A DNA stretch of 64,000 nt from Symsagittifera roscoffensis (lineage: Eukaryota; Xenacoelomorpha; Acoela; Convolutidae), in assembly GCF_963678635.1 (NCBI RefSeq), contig NC_087065.1, forward strand, positions 59,484,754 through 59,548,753, in the 5' to 3' direction. Positions 31,027-44,100 of this stretch are shown here, piece by piece. The notes under the pieces are model-generated. The model did no database searches, was not told the DNA's origin, and worked only from the letters and a program-made list of their open reading frames with translations. The stretch's first letter is position 1; each line of letters opens with the position of its first letter. The translations under genes were made by a program, and so were the position numbers.

Positions 31027-34000
31027 ACTATGTATAATAATTGATCAGAACTTCTAATTGTGTAAATAACAGATAATTCTAATTTCTTTAAAGCGCTTAA
31101 TTTAAGTTTAAGAACTAACAGAAAAGCTTCGTAGTTAAATGCCCGTTTTTATTGAAAAGTGAAAACTAATTTACTGTCATTTATTCAGAAGCATATTAAT
31201 ACCATTTATCACTTTAGGGTCATTTTTTTTGGGGGGGGGGGGATTTAGGAGGACGAGGTCTCAAAGTATCTTACATCCTTTTTTTGCCCTGTTGACGATT
31301 AAATTTTGCCACAGGCGTGTTTGAAGCCAATATTTCCTAATGTTGAGGAAGGATCATGCAGCAGAAAATGGCTAAAAATGCTAAAAACTGTCGTTTAACC
31401 GAAATTAGCAGCAAACTAGAAAATTTTTTTGCAAAAAAAGAGAGACTTAGCAGTGTTCTGAGAGAGATCGGAAAACCAATTAGGTCAACCTCATATGAGC
31501 TGTTTAAATCTTTACAAAGAACCTTTTCAATTACTTTTTCTATAAACTGTTTCTATCAAATTTCTGGGCTGGAAAACGTTTCGCAACTTCGAGCAACGAG
31601 CATTTAAGAAGGAGGATTCAAGGAACCAACTTTTCTAAAGACTTTTGGAAAACCTTGATATATCAAATCTTGCTATGTAATGAATCATAACGTATAATGG
31701 ACAAAAACATTTGAAAAGGGACTTTTTACAACCCCACAAAACATAGAATTTGAGGTAAGACCAGCGCTAAAATCGATGCTTGTTCCAAATCGTACACAAA
31801 CAAACATCAATCTGAGTACCCTGAGCTTTAAAAGTCAAGTTTCAAACTATGTGGATCGAGCTTTTGGATAGTGCACGCATACCATTTTACGAAATTATCA
31901 AGCCCCACAAAGGCTACCATTGATTGGTACTATTGGCTGACTTGGCCATTTCAACGGGGAATAATTCCAAAAAAGGTTGCTTTTTTATCGCTGTATTGAT
32001 CTATCACATCAGACATGTTCAGCGTTTTTTGTAACAGCTACAGAAAAAAAATTGGATGAACCATCATGATTTCTCATCCGTTGATTTGTCATTGAACTGT
32101 ATTAGACGGATTTAATTACAAATCGTCCAATACAAAGAGAACACATAACTTTAATTTCTTTAATTTTTTTTTGTATATAATATTGGAAGACTAATTTTGA
32201 CTCTTATATAATAATTTTCGACGGAAAATTTGTAGACCATTTTGAACATATCAATGTCTTTCCGATCGAAATTAAAAACAGTATTTCACTTGCGATCATT
32301 TTCTCAAATCAAATTATGGTGGCTTGAAAATGGCCAATTTGCAAATTGTTGGGTTAATATCAGCTGTGGATTTAACTGTGGGCTCTTAGAATGCATTTTC
32401 ATCTCGCATACTACATTTGATGAAGCAGCAAGTTTACCTCCGACGTAAAATTTTGTTCTTGCGATAACTGCAAACATGGGGAAATCAATAATTAGTATAC
32501 AAATTGCAAATAAATCCAGTTGAAAAAAATTTAAGGAAATCGACTCATTAATTAGACTTCTATTCCACTTAACTTTCAACCCTCTAAAAGTTTTTTCATC
32601 TTAAAGTGCACACATTGCTGATTGAAATTAGTCTTTCAGCAGATCTAAAATGGTTTAATTTGCTTTGCGAAATTAAGGACCAGTATTTCATCCCAAAAAT
32701 GGATCATTTTTTGGCTTTCCAGTCAATCCAAAATTACGCCAAAACTACCAAGTCAATCACTAACAAATAATATCAAGTGAGCCTCTTAGGTAGCTTAACA
32801 AACTTTAAGATTATACTCTCCAGAAAAAATAGAGAACGTTTAAAAATTGTTTTATATAGTAAAAACTTTTCTTTTTGTTAGTTGGGTTACATGGGCGGCT
32901 CACTTTGAAGTAATTATGACAGTAATCGACTAAGTAGTTTGAGGTTTTTGAATGACTAAAAAAAACTAAGTGATTCATTTTGGGGTAAAATTTAGATCCC
33001 GAACTTCGCAAAAAAGCATCACAATAACTCTGCTAAATTTCTAAGCAGGTTTTTTCTATGTTTTTCACATAAAATCAACCCAATTTGAGAAAAACGCGTT
33101 TTAAATTTCAAGTTTAATGCATTTAGTCCTGACTGATCATGTATATCAGCACTGTACACTTTATATTTTCAAGTTCTCGCTTTTTTGTCAAAAAATTTTG
33201 ATCATAAATCAAACAAGGACAGCCGGTTGCTGTGCAAATACCAAATAATGTTCCAACCATGTTCTTAAAAAAATGTTTTTGGATGTTTTTTGTTTGTTAA
33301 AAAATGTTGTTTTTGTGCGTGGTGTAATAAAAAAAATCTGCATAAAAGCTTAAATTTAGACATATTTGACAATCACATAAAATAAAGCCGATCGCACAAC
33401 GGTATTGACGAATTATTACTAAAAAAAACAAAGTTCAATTTTTTTTACAGATACGGGCACTAGAGCAAAACTAAACTTCCATAATTTATACGTCTATAAT
33501 ATGTCTGCTTGTTTGCTTTACTGGCTGAAATTAAACTAATATGCCGGTTTTTCTTGACACTGTTTAGAACTTTTTGATGTCCTCCGAATCAGGACTCAGA
33601 GGGCTTTGAAATGATAAATCACTCGGCAATTAAGATGTTTTATTGTGTTTTTGGTTGAAAAAGAAATAAATCCTGCACACTTACTTTAATTGCTCGAAAT
33701 TAGACCAAAATTCAAATGCTTCAAACTGATCACTTTCGATACCGAGGAAAAATAGTTCCAATTTTTTTAAAAGTTTTGTTTGAGTCCCGACTAAAAGGGC
33801 TTTGATATGTTTTATCCTGCGACCCAATCCGATGGTTATTTGCGGTACCTGATTGTGTGAAAAACAAAAAAAGAACATAATTACACCCAATTACAAAGTT
33901 TCTCCCCATTTTCAACGGTCGGAATAAAATTATTCATCAGATGATTTAGCAGATGTCGAGTTACACTTCAAAAAAAATCAACGGATTACACAAAAAATCG

Positions 34001-34243
34001 TAATTTCTAAATTGAATGTTCTCTATAACAACGACAAAAAACTTCTGGCAAGCCAGGCTATCACATTGTAGACCACTTGATTAGGAGTCACCTCATTTAA
34101 ACAATGTGTCAATTGAACTGGCTAAGTTCACTTGCTTGTACAATAATAAAAACAAAGGCAGCACTACATGCCTTTTTCAAACTCTGATATAGCGTACACT
34201 GTATTTAATTCTTGAAATTCAAATTGCACGATAATCATAATCA
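31027..34243. other. Gene-free repeat-rich stretch
   Basis: It contains the FAM20C 3' flank, a T8-G13-type homopolymer junction at about 31228-31249, a family 2-like segment at about 31225-31500 (shared AGAGATCGGAAAACCAATT-type wording), a family 1-like fragment (-) at about 32290-32400, and at 32800-33120 a relative of the 9853-10230 element. No ORF with a recognisable domain was found. Confidence 0.45.
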
Positions 34244-34312
34244 ATAAGATGGGCTCTTATTATAAGATGGGCTCTTATTATAAGATGGTCTCTTATTATA
34301 AGATGGGCTCTG
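34244..34312 (+). repeat. 18-bp tandem repeat, about 4 copies
   Basis: The unit TAAGATGGGCTCTTATTA is repeated from about 34245 at exact 18-bp spacing (starts 34245, 34263, 34281, 34299), with one G-to-T change in the third copy. Each unit is partly self-complementary (TAAGA/TCTTA). Confidence 0.9.
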
Positions 34313-34601
34313 TGTAAAAAATGTCTAAGTAATGACGCTAAATCTTGATCCAATCTTCCAGTATGAAATTAATCTGGACAGCAAAAACCTCCGCCCATTT
34401 TTTTCTGGAGAATTTTTTAAAAACTTTTTTAATAGAAAGAGTTTTAATTTCACAAATTGAAGAGCATGTTTGCAAAGGCTTCAAAAATCAACAAATCAAT
34501 GTTTAAAAAAATTGCCGAATATCGCGGTAAAGGGATGAAATGGATCTGAACATAAAAATTTGAGCGGAAAAATTCACGATCATTCCGTCTGAGTGAAAAT
34601 T

Positions 34602-34957
34602 AGTAACCAGAGACGGTCCGTAACAAGCGACAGTTCGTAGCAAGCGGCAGTTCGTAGCAAGCGGCAGTTTGTAGCATGCGACAGTTTGTAGCAAGCGACA
34701 GTTCGTAACAAGCAACAGTTCGTAACCAGCGATAATTCGTAACAAGCGACAGTTCGTTACAAGCGACAGTTCGTAACAAGCGACAGTTCGTAACAAGCGA
34801 CAGTTCGTAACAAGCGACAGTTCGTAACCAGAGACAGTTCGTAACAAGCAACAGGTCATAAAAAGCGACAGTTCGTAACAAGCGACAGTTCGTAACAAGC
34901 GACAGTTCGTAACAAGCGACAGTTCGTAACAAGCGACAGTTCGTAATAAGCGACAGT
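34602..34957 (+). repeat. 17-bp minisatellite, about 21 copies
   Basis: The unit is AACAAGCGACAGTTCGT, with scattered variants (GCAAGCGGCAG, ACCAGAGACAG). Because 17 is not a multiple of three, all three frames of one strand cycle through the same 17-residue peptide. This explains the two overlapping open frames of 128 and 131 codons on the minus strand, which are not genes. Confidence 0.95.
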
Positions 34958-35439
34958 CGAAAACTAACTTCGGTTGATCCGACCACTGAAAGTTTGGAGG
35001 AATTTTGTATACAGGTGAGCTTTACTTCAATTTCTTTTTTTATACTTTTTCCTTTTAAAATAAGGCACCTTTAATAATAATCAGAATGTGCCGAATGATA
35101 TATCGTGTTTAATCCCTTTCAAATGTGATTCGAACAATTTGAGCTTTCCAGGATGCTTTTTCTATCGAGAATTACAGGTTTAAAACGTTTTGTTTTTAGC
35201 CTTATTTCAAGCTAGCTAAGTCTGTGAGTAGGAGTTATAACAGGAAAAACTATTGAAGCCCTAAAAAAATTATTTTTACACCGTGAAAACATTCGAAGTT
35301 TTAATTAGCGCTTTTTTCGCAAAATAAAAGAATGAAAACTTTGATCACTCGAGGTCTACTTGTAAGCTTTCGTCAGTTTCTCTTATCACATCACGCGCAA
35401 AAAAAAACAACACGAAAATTGAAGAAAAACGATTTTAAC

Positions 35440-35680
35440 ATAGAGTCGAAGCTGCAGTTCGCAAACACTAGCGAGAACACGACAAACAGCAGCTCTTTAA
35501 AGTGCAATAAGTAAAAGTAGAAGCAAACCTCGAATTAAAAAAAAATCGCCTACATCTCGATCTGCGACCTATAGATTATGAGAAGCCAGAAATAAGCCAC
35601 CAGTAATGCAGAGAACAGATGCTAAGAAACTTCAAATGCTACAGATCGTGATTATAGCGAAAGTGCAACCAAATACGTGA
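35440..35680 (-). repeat. Degenerate tRNA-derived SINE copy
   Basis: It parallels 42960-43260 along its length: GCAAACACTAGCGAGAACACGACAAACAG-like wording, AGCAGCTCT, CCTCGAATTA, a decayed tRNA part (CGATCTGCGACCTATAGATTA), and GCAGAGAACAGATGCTAAG. It lies 360 bp downstream of the syntaxin-like stop on the same strand. Confidence 0.6.
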
Positions 35681-36033
35681 AAATTTTTAATTAACCTTTT
35701 TATTTGTGAGTTAGGTTAGAAAAAAAGAAGGTTCGTACTAACACGCTAACTTTCGCATGCTTGTTAGTGTAAAATCATTTTTCAAATCTATGGGTCAATC
35801 AGGTTTCGCTTCATTTTAGATATTGGCAAAATTGTTTTTACTAATGAGATATAAAATGAAAATGGAAAACAATTTTTTTTGTCTGTGAGTGGATCAACGT
35901 AAGAAGCACTCGACTACGGGATAAAATATACAAACTTAAATAACAAATGTAACCTTTCTACAAAGAATAAATCCTTTCCAAAAACCATCTAACACACTTT
36001 CTAAATTCTTTAATTAGTTATTGTGTTCGTGGG

Positions 36034-36396
36034 CTAAAATATGATGAAAAGGAGTAAAATGGTTATGAAAAGAACTATTATAATGACCCATAATACAGTA
36101 GTGTTCGATTTTTCCAGCACCAAATTCACATGTCTGTTTTCCTTGTGGAATTTCGAATGAACAGTTTCAGTTTTGTCTTTTATATCCTCAATCAGGTCAT
36201 TCTGATCATCAACTTCGTCTCCGATTGCGGTGGCCATGCGTTTAGTCCTGGCTAGACTCTGGCTGATTGCGTCCAGACCTCTGTCTTGTTCCTCAATTAC
36301 CCGCTCCTGGTCATTTCGGAGCTCATCCACACTTAGGGTTCCCCTATTGGGTCCAAAGAGATCCCCGCCCCCTGAATCCCAGTCTGAATAGTTCAT
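36034..36396 (-). CDS. STX8: Syntaxin-8-like Qc-SNARE, SNARE and membrane-anchor exon
   Basis: 120 codons from ATG, ending in a TAA at 36034. Residues about 26-90 form the SNARE coiled coil (QERVIEEQDRGLDAI, then IGDEVDDQNDLIEDI with the zero-layer Gln). ENRHVNLVLEKSN and a tail anchor of about 22 hydrophobic residues (VLWVIIIVLFITILLLFIIF) follow. Spacing and wording match syntaxin 8 better than syntaxin 6/10 or Bet1. Syntaxin 8 works in late-endosome fusion with syntaxin 7, Vti1b and VAMP8. The N-terminal Habc bundle (about 110 residues in homologues) is absent. An acceptor-like ATCTAG lies 6 bp before the ATG and keeps the frame open (GGA AGC ATG), so upstream exons are possible, but none could be recognised before Rab11. 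An in-frame TAG lies in that acceptor. Confidence 0.85.
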   Translation of the reverse strand: MNYSDWDSGGGDLFGPNRGTLSVDELRNDQERVIEEQDRGLDAISQSLARTKRMATAIGDEVDDQNDLIEDIKDKTETVHSKFHKENRHVNLVLEKSNTTVLWVIIIVLFITILLLFIIF

Positions 36397-37980
36397 GCTT
36401 CCCTAGATATGCAATTCAATATACTCTCTAGTGCCAGACGCGTGTTTGCTTGCTTTGTTCACTTTGACACAAAATCTGAAATGCATTCTCAATTCAGGAC
36501 ATGAAAAGGATGTCTCCACTCAAAACATTGCTCTTTCTGACCATGTTACTGAAGCACTTAAACGTTGCTGCTTCTAATAGTTTGCACGCATGATGCCATA
36601 TGCCTAATGCTATTTTTAGACTCAATACTAAGATATACAGACTCTCTCAAACAGTTTCGAACAGCAAGTATAAATCAGCGATTATATTACTGATACAAAA
36701 ACCTATACTTTTTCTATTTATTCCTTAGTACTGAAACCTGCAGTACTGCAACTCACGCTAATAGCTATTTTTTCAAACTTAACCCTCCTTTTTTCAATGA
36801 TTGGATCTTAATGATTCTCGGGTTTTGAAACAAAATGTTGATGTAAATGTAATTTGAGACGTTGATAAAATATAAATTTATCATTAATACAAATATTGTG
36901 GGATCAAATTAAGAAAAGCGCCAGATGAAAACGGTCAAAAATTTACACAATTACACGTTTCTTCTTTTCAGACATCAAAATGGACAATTTTGTTCCAAAA
37001 TGATTCATAACATAACACTCGTATGTTTCAATGTAATTTAACTCTGGTAGCTGACGAAAAGAAGCCTAATAAATAGTTCATATTTGTTTCAAGCATTACA
37101 GTTAATTATTTGATGAATTTGAAAAAATGAATCAAACTATAAGTTAGTTTAGTTTGGTAGGAAAGGAGGATCTCTTTAACTATTTTCCCCACGTATGGTA
37201 CTTAGTAACGAATATACACCCCTAAAAAGGATGCATTGAGCTGTAAAGAATATAAGAGCTTTATCCTTAGAATAGAAATTATAAAAAATATTATAAAAAT
37301 AGTGTGAGATCCGAAAAGGATATAAAAACGCACCAAGAGTGAAAGTAGTTGTTCAATTTGGGACTCCAGTCAGATTATTAGAGTTGATATAATTTATTTT
37401 TCAACTCCCAAACTTGAACAAGTACAACAAACAATTGATATGGACGAATTGGACAATTCATTTTAAGACAGAATGGCTTTTACTACTGGCATCAGCAATA
37501 AATTCGCAGGGAACGAGTATATAAGTATTTTTATGTATCAAATGGTCACATGAAAATCAACTGTCTACAAAACTACAATTCATAATTTCTCAAATTTTAT
37601 GAAATTTTAGGTTTCCATGGCTGTAATAAATATTATCTTACGTAATTCGTTGCGCAAAACGAATACAAAACATACGGTTGGCTTCGACTCATGAAGATGT
37701 AATTTTTGCGAACAATGCTTCTACCTTCATTGTTGATTTCAACACTGTTGAAACTGAACGAACTCGATATATATAACAGTATTTTCATTGCGTCCAAATG
37801 CAAAGAGGTCAAAGGAAGAAAAATCACATTTCATTAATTCGGTGGGGATGAGATTTCAATCCTGGATGGAGATACACGCATTTAACATATCTTCTTAATT
37901 ATAGACAATTGTTGATAAAATGGGATTGTTGCATTGAATAGGTTGAATATTCCGTCCATCTGATTCGCAAATCGCCGAGC
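36397..37980. other. Spacer between the syntaxin-like exon and Rab11
   Basis: It should contain the Rab11 3' UTR and, if they exist, missing N-terminal exons of the syntaxin-like gene. Reading the minus strand showed no Habc-like helix pattern. The small ORF 37633-37827 (-) is not recognisable. Confidence 0.4.
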
Positions 37981-38108
37981 TCAGATGCCTCCGCAGCAAG
38001 ATGGTTTACTGCTTCCCCCGGTGGGAAAAGACTGCTGTACTGAAAGAGGGGGTAGGGTGGGGTTCGGGTCGGGCTCTGTCGGTCGTGCAGAAATGTTCCG
38101 ATAGATCG
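37981..38108 (-). CDS. Rab11: Rab11 exon 5 (hypervariable tail, prenylation site)
   Basis: Acceptor GCTTTTCAG|CGATC. It encodes [13 protein letters not shown] through [10 protein letters not shown] and TGA. The terminal cysteine pair followed at once by TGA fixes both frame and stop. Confidence 0.95.
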
Positions 38109-41100
38109 CTGAAAAGCACTCATAACTCAATAAAAAAGATTGTTACCAAAAGCTATCTTGAAACCCTTCGGGCTGTCAAATTACCTGTAAGAATGTGTGT
38201 GAACGCCTGCTCTACATTTGTTGAGTCTAGTGCCGAAGTCTCGATGAACGATAAGTTATTTTGCTCTAAAACAAATTGTAAGTGTAAACAAAGAGGCAAA
38301 GCTGCGCTTTTAACCACTTGAGATACAAAACCAGAAAAACGTTAAGTCGCAACTTTTTTTTCTAAATTCGAAACTTTTGAAAAAACTAGATCTATCAACA
38401 TGAATTAGGCTAGTTTTGAAACGAACAGGTGTCAGGACAATAGAATGTGATATTAGAATCGGAAGAAAAATTACCGAGCGGTAACAAAGCCGAAAATATT
38501 TTAGCAGAAACCATTTAAGGCGAAAAAAAATCAACAAGACTTAAGGCTTTAAAAATTAGTCACTCTCAAATTACACATACACATACAAAACTTTTTCGCT
38601 CTTCGAAAGACCCAATATGAGGTCATCCTATATAATTTGGGCCCGAAACCTATCAAGCCGAGAAACAAAAAAAAGCCGAAAAAGCCATGAAAAACTTGAT
38701 CTTTTATTTCTTCAAGACTTTTAAACCAATTTGTGCAAAATAGTGAGCATAAAAAATATATTTACCTTCAAACGACTCAACATTAGGTCACTAAGCCGAT
38801 AAAATTATGCAAAAAAAATATACGAAGTTAAGAAATTACAAACACCAAAGGTAAATCAAAACACTAAAAGCAACTACAATGTGAAAAGCGTATAGCAAAA
38901 AAAGTTATACAATGTGACAACTAAGCCGACAAAACATAAGCAGACAACTAACAAGCCGACAATAAGATCTGAGCCAAAATTTGTCCGATAAAAAGTATCA
39001 ATTTTTTTTTTCTAACTCTTCCGCTTTTTTGCATGATCAATGCTTCAAAGACAGCAAGTTACCGGGGGTTGGCACTCTAGTCTTGTATCTAAATACCAAA
39101 ACTTTTTCGCTTTAGCAATCAAACATAAGCCAACAGACTGTCGGAAAAAAAGAGTCATGCACGCAAGTAAACAGAAAAAGTAATGGGTTACATAGTACAT
39201 TCAGAGGCAGATTCAAGTTAAACAGCTGAATCGCTCTTTGTTATACTTCGTACAGTATTTATAACTTATTTCCAAGCCAAATTTTTAGGCAAAAGAAGCG
39301 TAAAACTTAAATTTTTGAATATCATTTCATCTGGCAGAGCAATGTATTTACGAAACTTAGCATGTACAAATGATTGAAAATGAAATGACTATTTTATACT
39401 TTATAATTCTCAAATTTAATAGACGAACTATACTCCCAAAAAGCCACCTATTGTAACATGTCACTAAATACTGACTTGTTTTTGAAAGAAATTCAAATTT
39501 CGAGTTCCTAAAAGAATCTGACCATCAGGCTCTGAATTTCAAGAAAAATTTTATGATTGTCACTTTTTTTGATAAAATTAACCCAATTTGAAAACAGTGG
39601 ATCAACAGATTAACTTTATCTTCCGGTGAGAAATCTGAAAATAAATTCCACGCCGCGACCTTCAAACTTTCGCTTTTCGACAGTGAAGTTTGCTTTCCTC
39701 TTAACAAAGGGAATGAAGTGAACTTGAAAAAATAAAATTTCAAACCGCAAAAAAATCAAGTTTAGCGCGAGCAAACTTTCCTGAAAAAAAAACAAAAAAA
39801 AGAACAACAAGTAACACAATCACCAAGACCTATATAAGAGTATTCACTATGTTCATGACTCTTAAAAATCCGTAATTGAAAATGATTTTTCACTTAGGAT
39901 AGAAAAAAAAGCCGGCTTAATATCCAATTAATTTGCTCATATTTGTTTACTCGAAATCATTTCTGTTATCGCAAAATTTAGTTTGAGTGTTTATAAGCAT
40001 GTCTCAAGAACCTATTACCCCACGCGCGAATGATGGTAAGATTGCTCAATTGGTCACGCATAACGGTTGCTTAGCATAGCCCTGAATTTTATCAAACCTG
40101 TCGCTCAGCAAAAATTTTGTGAATAAAATAAATTCAAAATAATTCACTTTGCAATTAACCCCTAGACAACTTTAGGGGTTCAATCGAGACTCACAAGTAC
40201 AGTTTCAGAACTTCGTTTGTACATGAGTTCACAAAAAAAATTATTTTTTTACACAGGGGCGAAGCTCCGCTTAGCAAACACTACCAAGAAAACGACAAAA
40301 AAGCAGCTCTATAAAGTGAAATAAGAAAAGTATAAATAAGCCTTAAAATTTTGAACTTTTGCTGTAGCGGATTTCATTTCATCAATTTCCTATTATTTAA
40401 AAAACAAACAACCGGAAAAAGTCAAATTAAGGGTTCAAATGCATACAAGAATAACCTAACGATTATACGCTTCTAATATTCATGAAGACGGCAATGAAAA
40501 GCGAATTACTCAGCTTGATAATCTAACAAAAAGCTCGAAAAATCAGTTTGGTAGTTATCATCAGTCGTATCAATGTGGTGCATATGTTCATCACAGTAAA
40601 AAAATAAACAGAACAAAATATTCTCAATTATCAAAAAAAAACGAAAACCAATTCTCAAAACGAAAACAAATTCTCAACTATCAAAAAAAACACATAAAGG
40701 GGACAGTGATGAAAATCACCAATTCTGAAGTCCGAAGAAACGACTAGCAAACTCATATTTGAAATACAAAAAAAAAATAAGAAACATCAGAATCAGTTCG
40801 GTAATTGTTATCATTTTTGTCAAAGTGGTGCATAACTTCGTCACAATCAAGCAAAGGCAACAATTTGCTAATAATTACAAAACGAACAACCGGAATGAGT
40901 CAAACTCTAAGTGTTAAAATACATACATGAATAATCTAACGATTCTAAGCTTCTAGTAGTCATGATAAAGACGGCAATGAAAAGCGATTTACTCTGATTG
41001 ATAATCTAACAAAAAGCTCAAAAAATCAGTGTGGTAGTTGTGATCAGTCATATCAACGTGGTGCATATCTTCATCACAAAAACTACCAAACAAAACAAAT

Positions 41101-44100
41101 ACGTCGCATTTTAAAAAAGCATGTAAAAGCCATACCAATCAACTTGAAGTTCGCAACACAAATTGGACAGTGATATAAATTAGAAACTCTTAATTCCCAT
41201 AAAATAACTAGCAAAATCAAATTTGAAATATGAAAAAAAATTGAGTCATTACATGCAGTTCGGTATTTGTTTGCAATTTGTCAAAAAGGTGCATTATTTT
41301 ATCACAAAAAAACAAAGGCAACAATTGGCAACCAATTACAATACAAACAACCGGAAACATTCAAACTCAAAAGCGCACCTGGATAAGCCAACGATACCAC
41401 GCTGCTCATAGTCACGAAAATGGAGCGAATGAAAAGCGACTTATTCTGATTGGTATTCTGAAGAACATAGCCAATCGAAGATTGAAAAGAGTAATGAACG
41501 CAAGTAAAAAAAAACACTGACTTTCTTGAAAAAATCTCAACTTTCGAATTTCAAAGAAAAAATTAGATGCAACGATGGATTAAAAATTAATCAACTGTGT
41601 TAACTTAATACTAATCGAAATTCAATGCACAAGCTATCAAAAAGATGTAAATGAGCCCTAAAATTGGCACCAAAATTTGCGACTTATGTTAGAAAAAAGA
41701 ATAGTCGTACTATTTATTACACTACACTCTCCAACACTCGCAAGTGTAAAAACTATCCCAATTAAAGAAAACTACAATAACAGATATTTTTTTTCATTTC
41801 ACTGGGAAATTTCAATCTTAAGATTCACGTTCGAACCTGAAAATCATTCACATTTTTTGCGCAATTTACGCTTTTGTAATTGGGAGCGTGAATTGACTTC
41901 TTTTAATAAAGGAATTTGAATTGAAGTTAAAGAGAAAGCAAAACTCGAAAGATCAAATTTGGCTGGATCAAATCTGAACACTTTTTTATGAAAAAAACAC
42001 TATATGAAAAATATCACGACCTAAATAATTGTCTCCAAATAGTCATAACCATGATGACTAGTTTCATACAGAGGCTTGCGATACATAAGAGAAACAGTCT
42101 CAAAAAATACATTCAGTTCAGCTACAAAATCAGAAATTTCAAAACCACTATTCTGATTGTGATACAAACTGTTAATACCCTAAAAATTAACTCCTCATCA
42201 TGAAATCATCGTGCATAACACAAAAAAAAACATAAAAAAGAAGGCTTATCAAAACAGGAAGCACGTGTAGAGCTAATGAAACTTCGCGTGCTGAAATCTG
42301 AACAGAGTTATTTACGGGAAAAAAGCCTAGTACCTGGTTTCAACACACTTGCTAGCGCAAGTGTAAAAATCTAATGGTGAAGCCTAAATTTATCGAATTT
42401 CTACTTCACCACCAATAATAGTAATCATGATCGCAATCACGAGTATATCCAGGGAAAAAATGTAGAAAAAAATCCAATGGTGAAGCCTAAAGCAACACGA
42501 TTGGGGGGTTATTTATTTACCACATACATAAGTAAAACGGTGAAACTCCTTAAATCAGTATTGCAGTATCGACGCAAACTCTTACCTTCAATCACCAGGG
42601 ACACTCATGAGGTCAAAATTTCGATGTACAAAACTTTCACACAGGCGAAGCTGAGCTTCGCACCACTTGCGATACAAGAATTAACGACTATGGTTAAAAC
42701 ATTTTTAGTCGCAACAAAGAAAAAGAACTGAACTTAAAAAGAAAGCAAAAGTCAAAACGCGAAAAGGTTTTTGTTAAGGAACAAATTTATGTTTTACAAG
42801 ATGATCTAGTGGGGTTGAATTTGCGCATTCACAAAAAATGCCAGAGTCTTATTGATCTCAAAAATACTACCGGACATTTCAAGGAAAAAGAACTGAATTT
42901 TTAAAATAATAAAAAAACAAACAGCGAAAAAGAAAATTTGAGCCTGCACTAAATTGTAAATGAAAAAAATATATATTTACAGGGAGGCAGCTTCGCTTCG
43001 CAAACACTTGCGAGAACACGACAAAAAGCAGCTCTAAGTGCAATAATAAAAAAAAGAAATAAGCCTCGAATTAGCAAAAATGCGACTACGTCTGAGATTC
43101 GAACCTGTGACCTACAGATTAAGAGGTTCACACACTAATCACTCAGCCACAGAAGCTTACAAGCTATAAACACTAGCCACAAATTAAGCAGAGAACAGAT
43201 GCTTTACAATCTCCAATGCTACATTGATTTTCGATTTAGGTTAGAAAAAAAGGTTCGTAAAAATACACTAAGCTGATCGCAAGTGTAAAAACAAAACAAA
43301 ATTATTAAAATCAGACTTGGTAAAATGACAAATCACAGAACTTTAAATTGTAGGTAAAAGTTTAAAACGAAAATACAGTCTATCCTTTACAAAGTAAGCC
43401 GATAAAAAACAGAACCACATAATATAAATTCCATTTAAAAACGGAAAATCACTGACGGAAACTAGGCCAAAAATAACAAATCCACAAAAAGGTCAATGTT
43501 TTTTCAATCTTCATTGAAAAAAAAACGAATGCCGGAAACGGACTACACCTACTTTGTACCTAAACGAAAAAAGTTCTATTTAATTTTCCAAAACTGAATT
43601 TTACCATTTCTACAAAATTAACAATTCTGTGAACAAGTTATTCACGGTGAAAGAAAATCTAGTTCCCGATTGCAATACCCTTGCTTATCACAAGGATAAT
43701 CAAGCCCAAACTTTTACCACGCATCGTTAGTTTTGGGGAAAATCATTCCCTACGATACCCTTGCAGTCAGAAGTTAAAATTTGAGTATAGCGGAACTAAG
43801 AGCCACAGTTTTCAGTTTAATTTTGGTAAACCGTTTGAACTGCTTTGATGAAACAAGTTTTTGGAGAATGTTTTAAATCGCCTGCACCCTGTTTATTTAG
43901 TGATCCTCGTTTTCGTCGAAGAGAAGAATCCACCAAACTGAACTATTCAATCACAAAAGAACACTAACTGTTTAAACTGAGGAAAAAATTGAGACTCCGT
44001 CATGAAGTTCCAATATGAAGTTTCTTTTCAGCAGCAAATGGTAGATTATTATTTGAACATCTGGCAATCGATTCAAAAAATATGCCAAAAATAGAGTTTG

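Noticed and set aside
34244-34957. Repeat arrays as a possible CRISPR
   Set aside because: Units are contiguous without spacers, and the genome is eukaryotic (spliced genes, LINEs, LTR element).
34503-34986. Two overlapping minus-strand ORFs (131 and 128 codons) with a repeating Leu-Arg-Thr-Val peptide
   Set aside because: Created by the 17-bp minisatellite, whose period keeps all frames open. No start context, domain or splice support.
43080-43155. Functional tRNA-Lys gene
   Set aside because: A and B boxes are recognisable, but the acceptor and D stems do not pair properly, and the segment is joined to a repeated tail, so it is a SINE.
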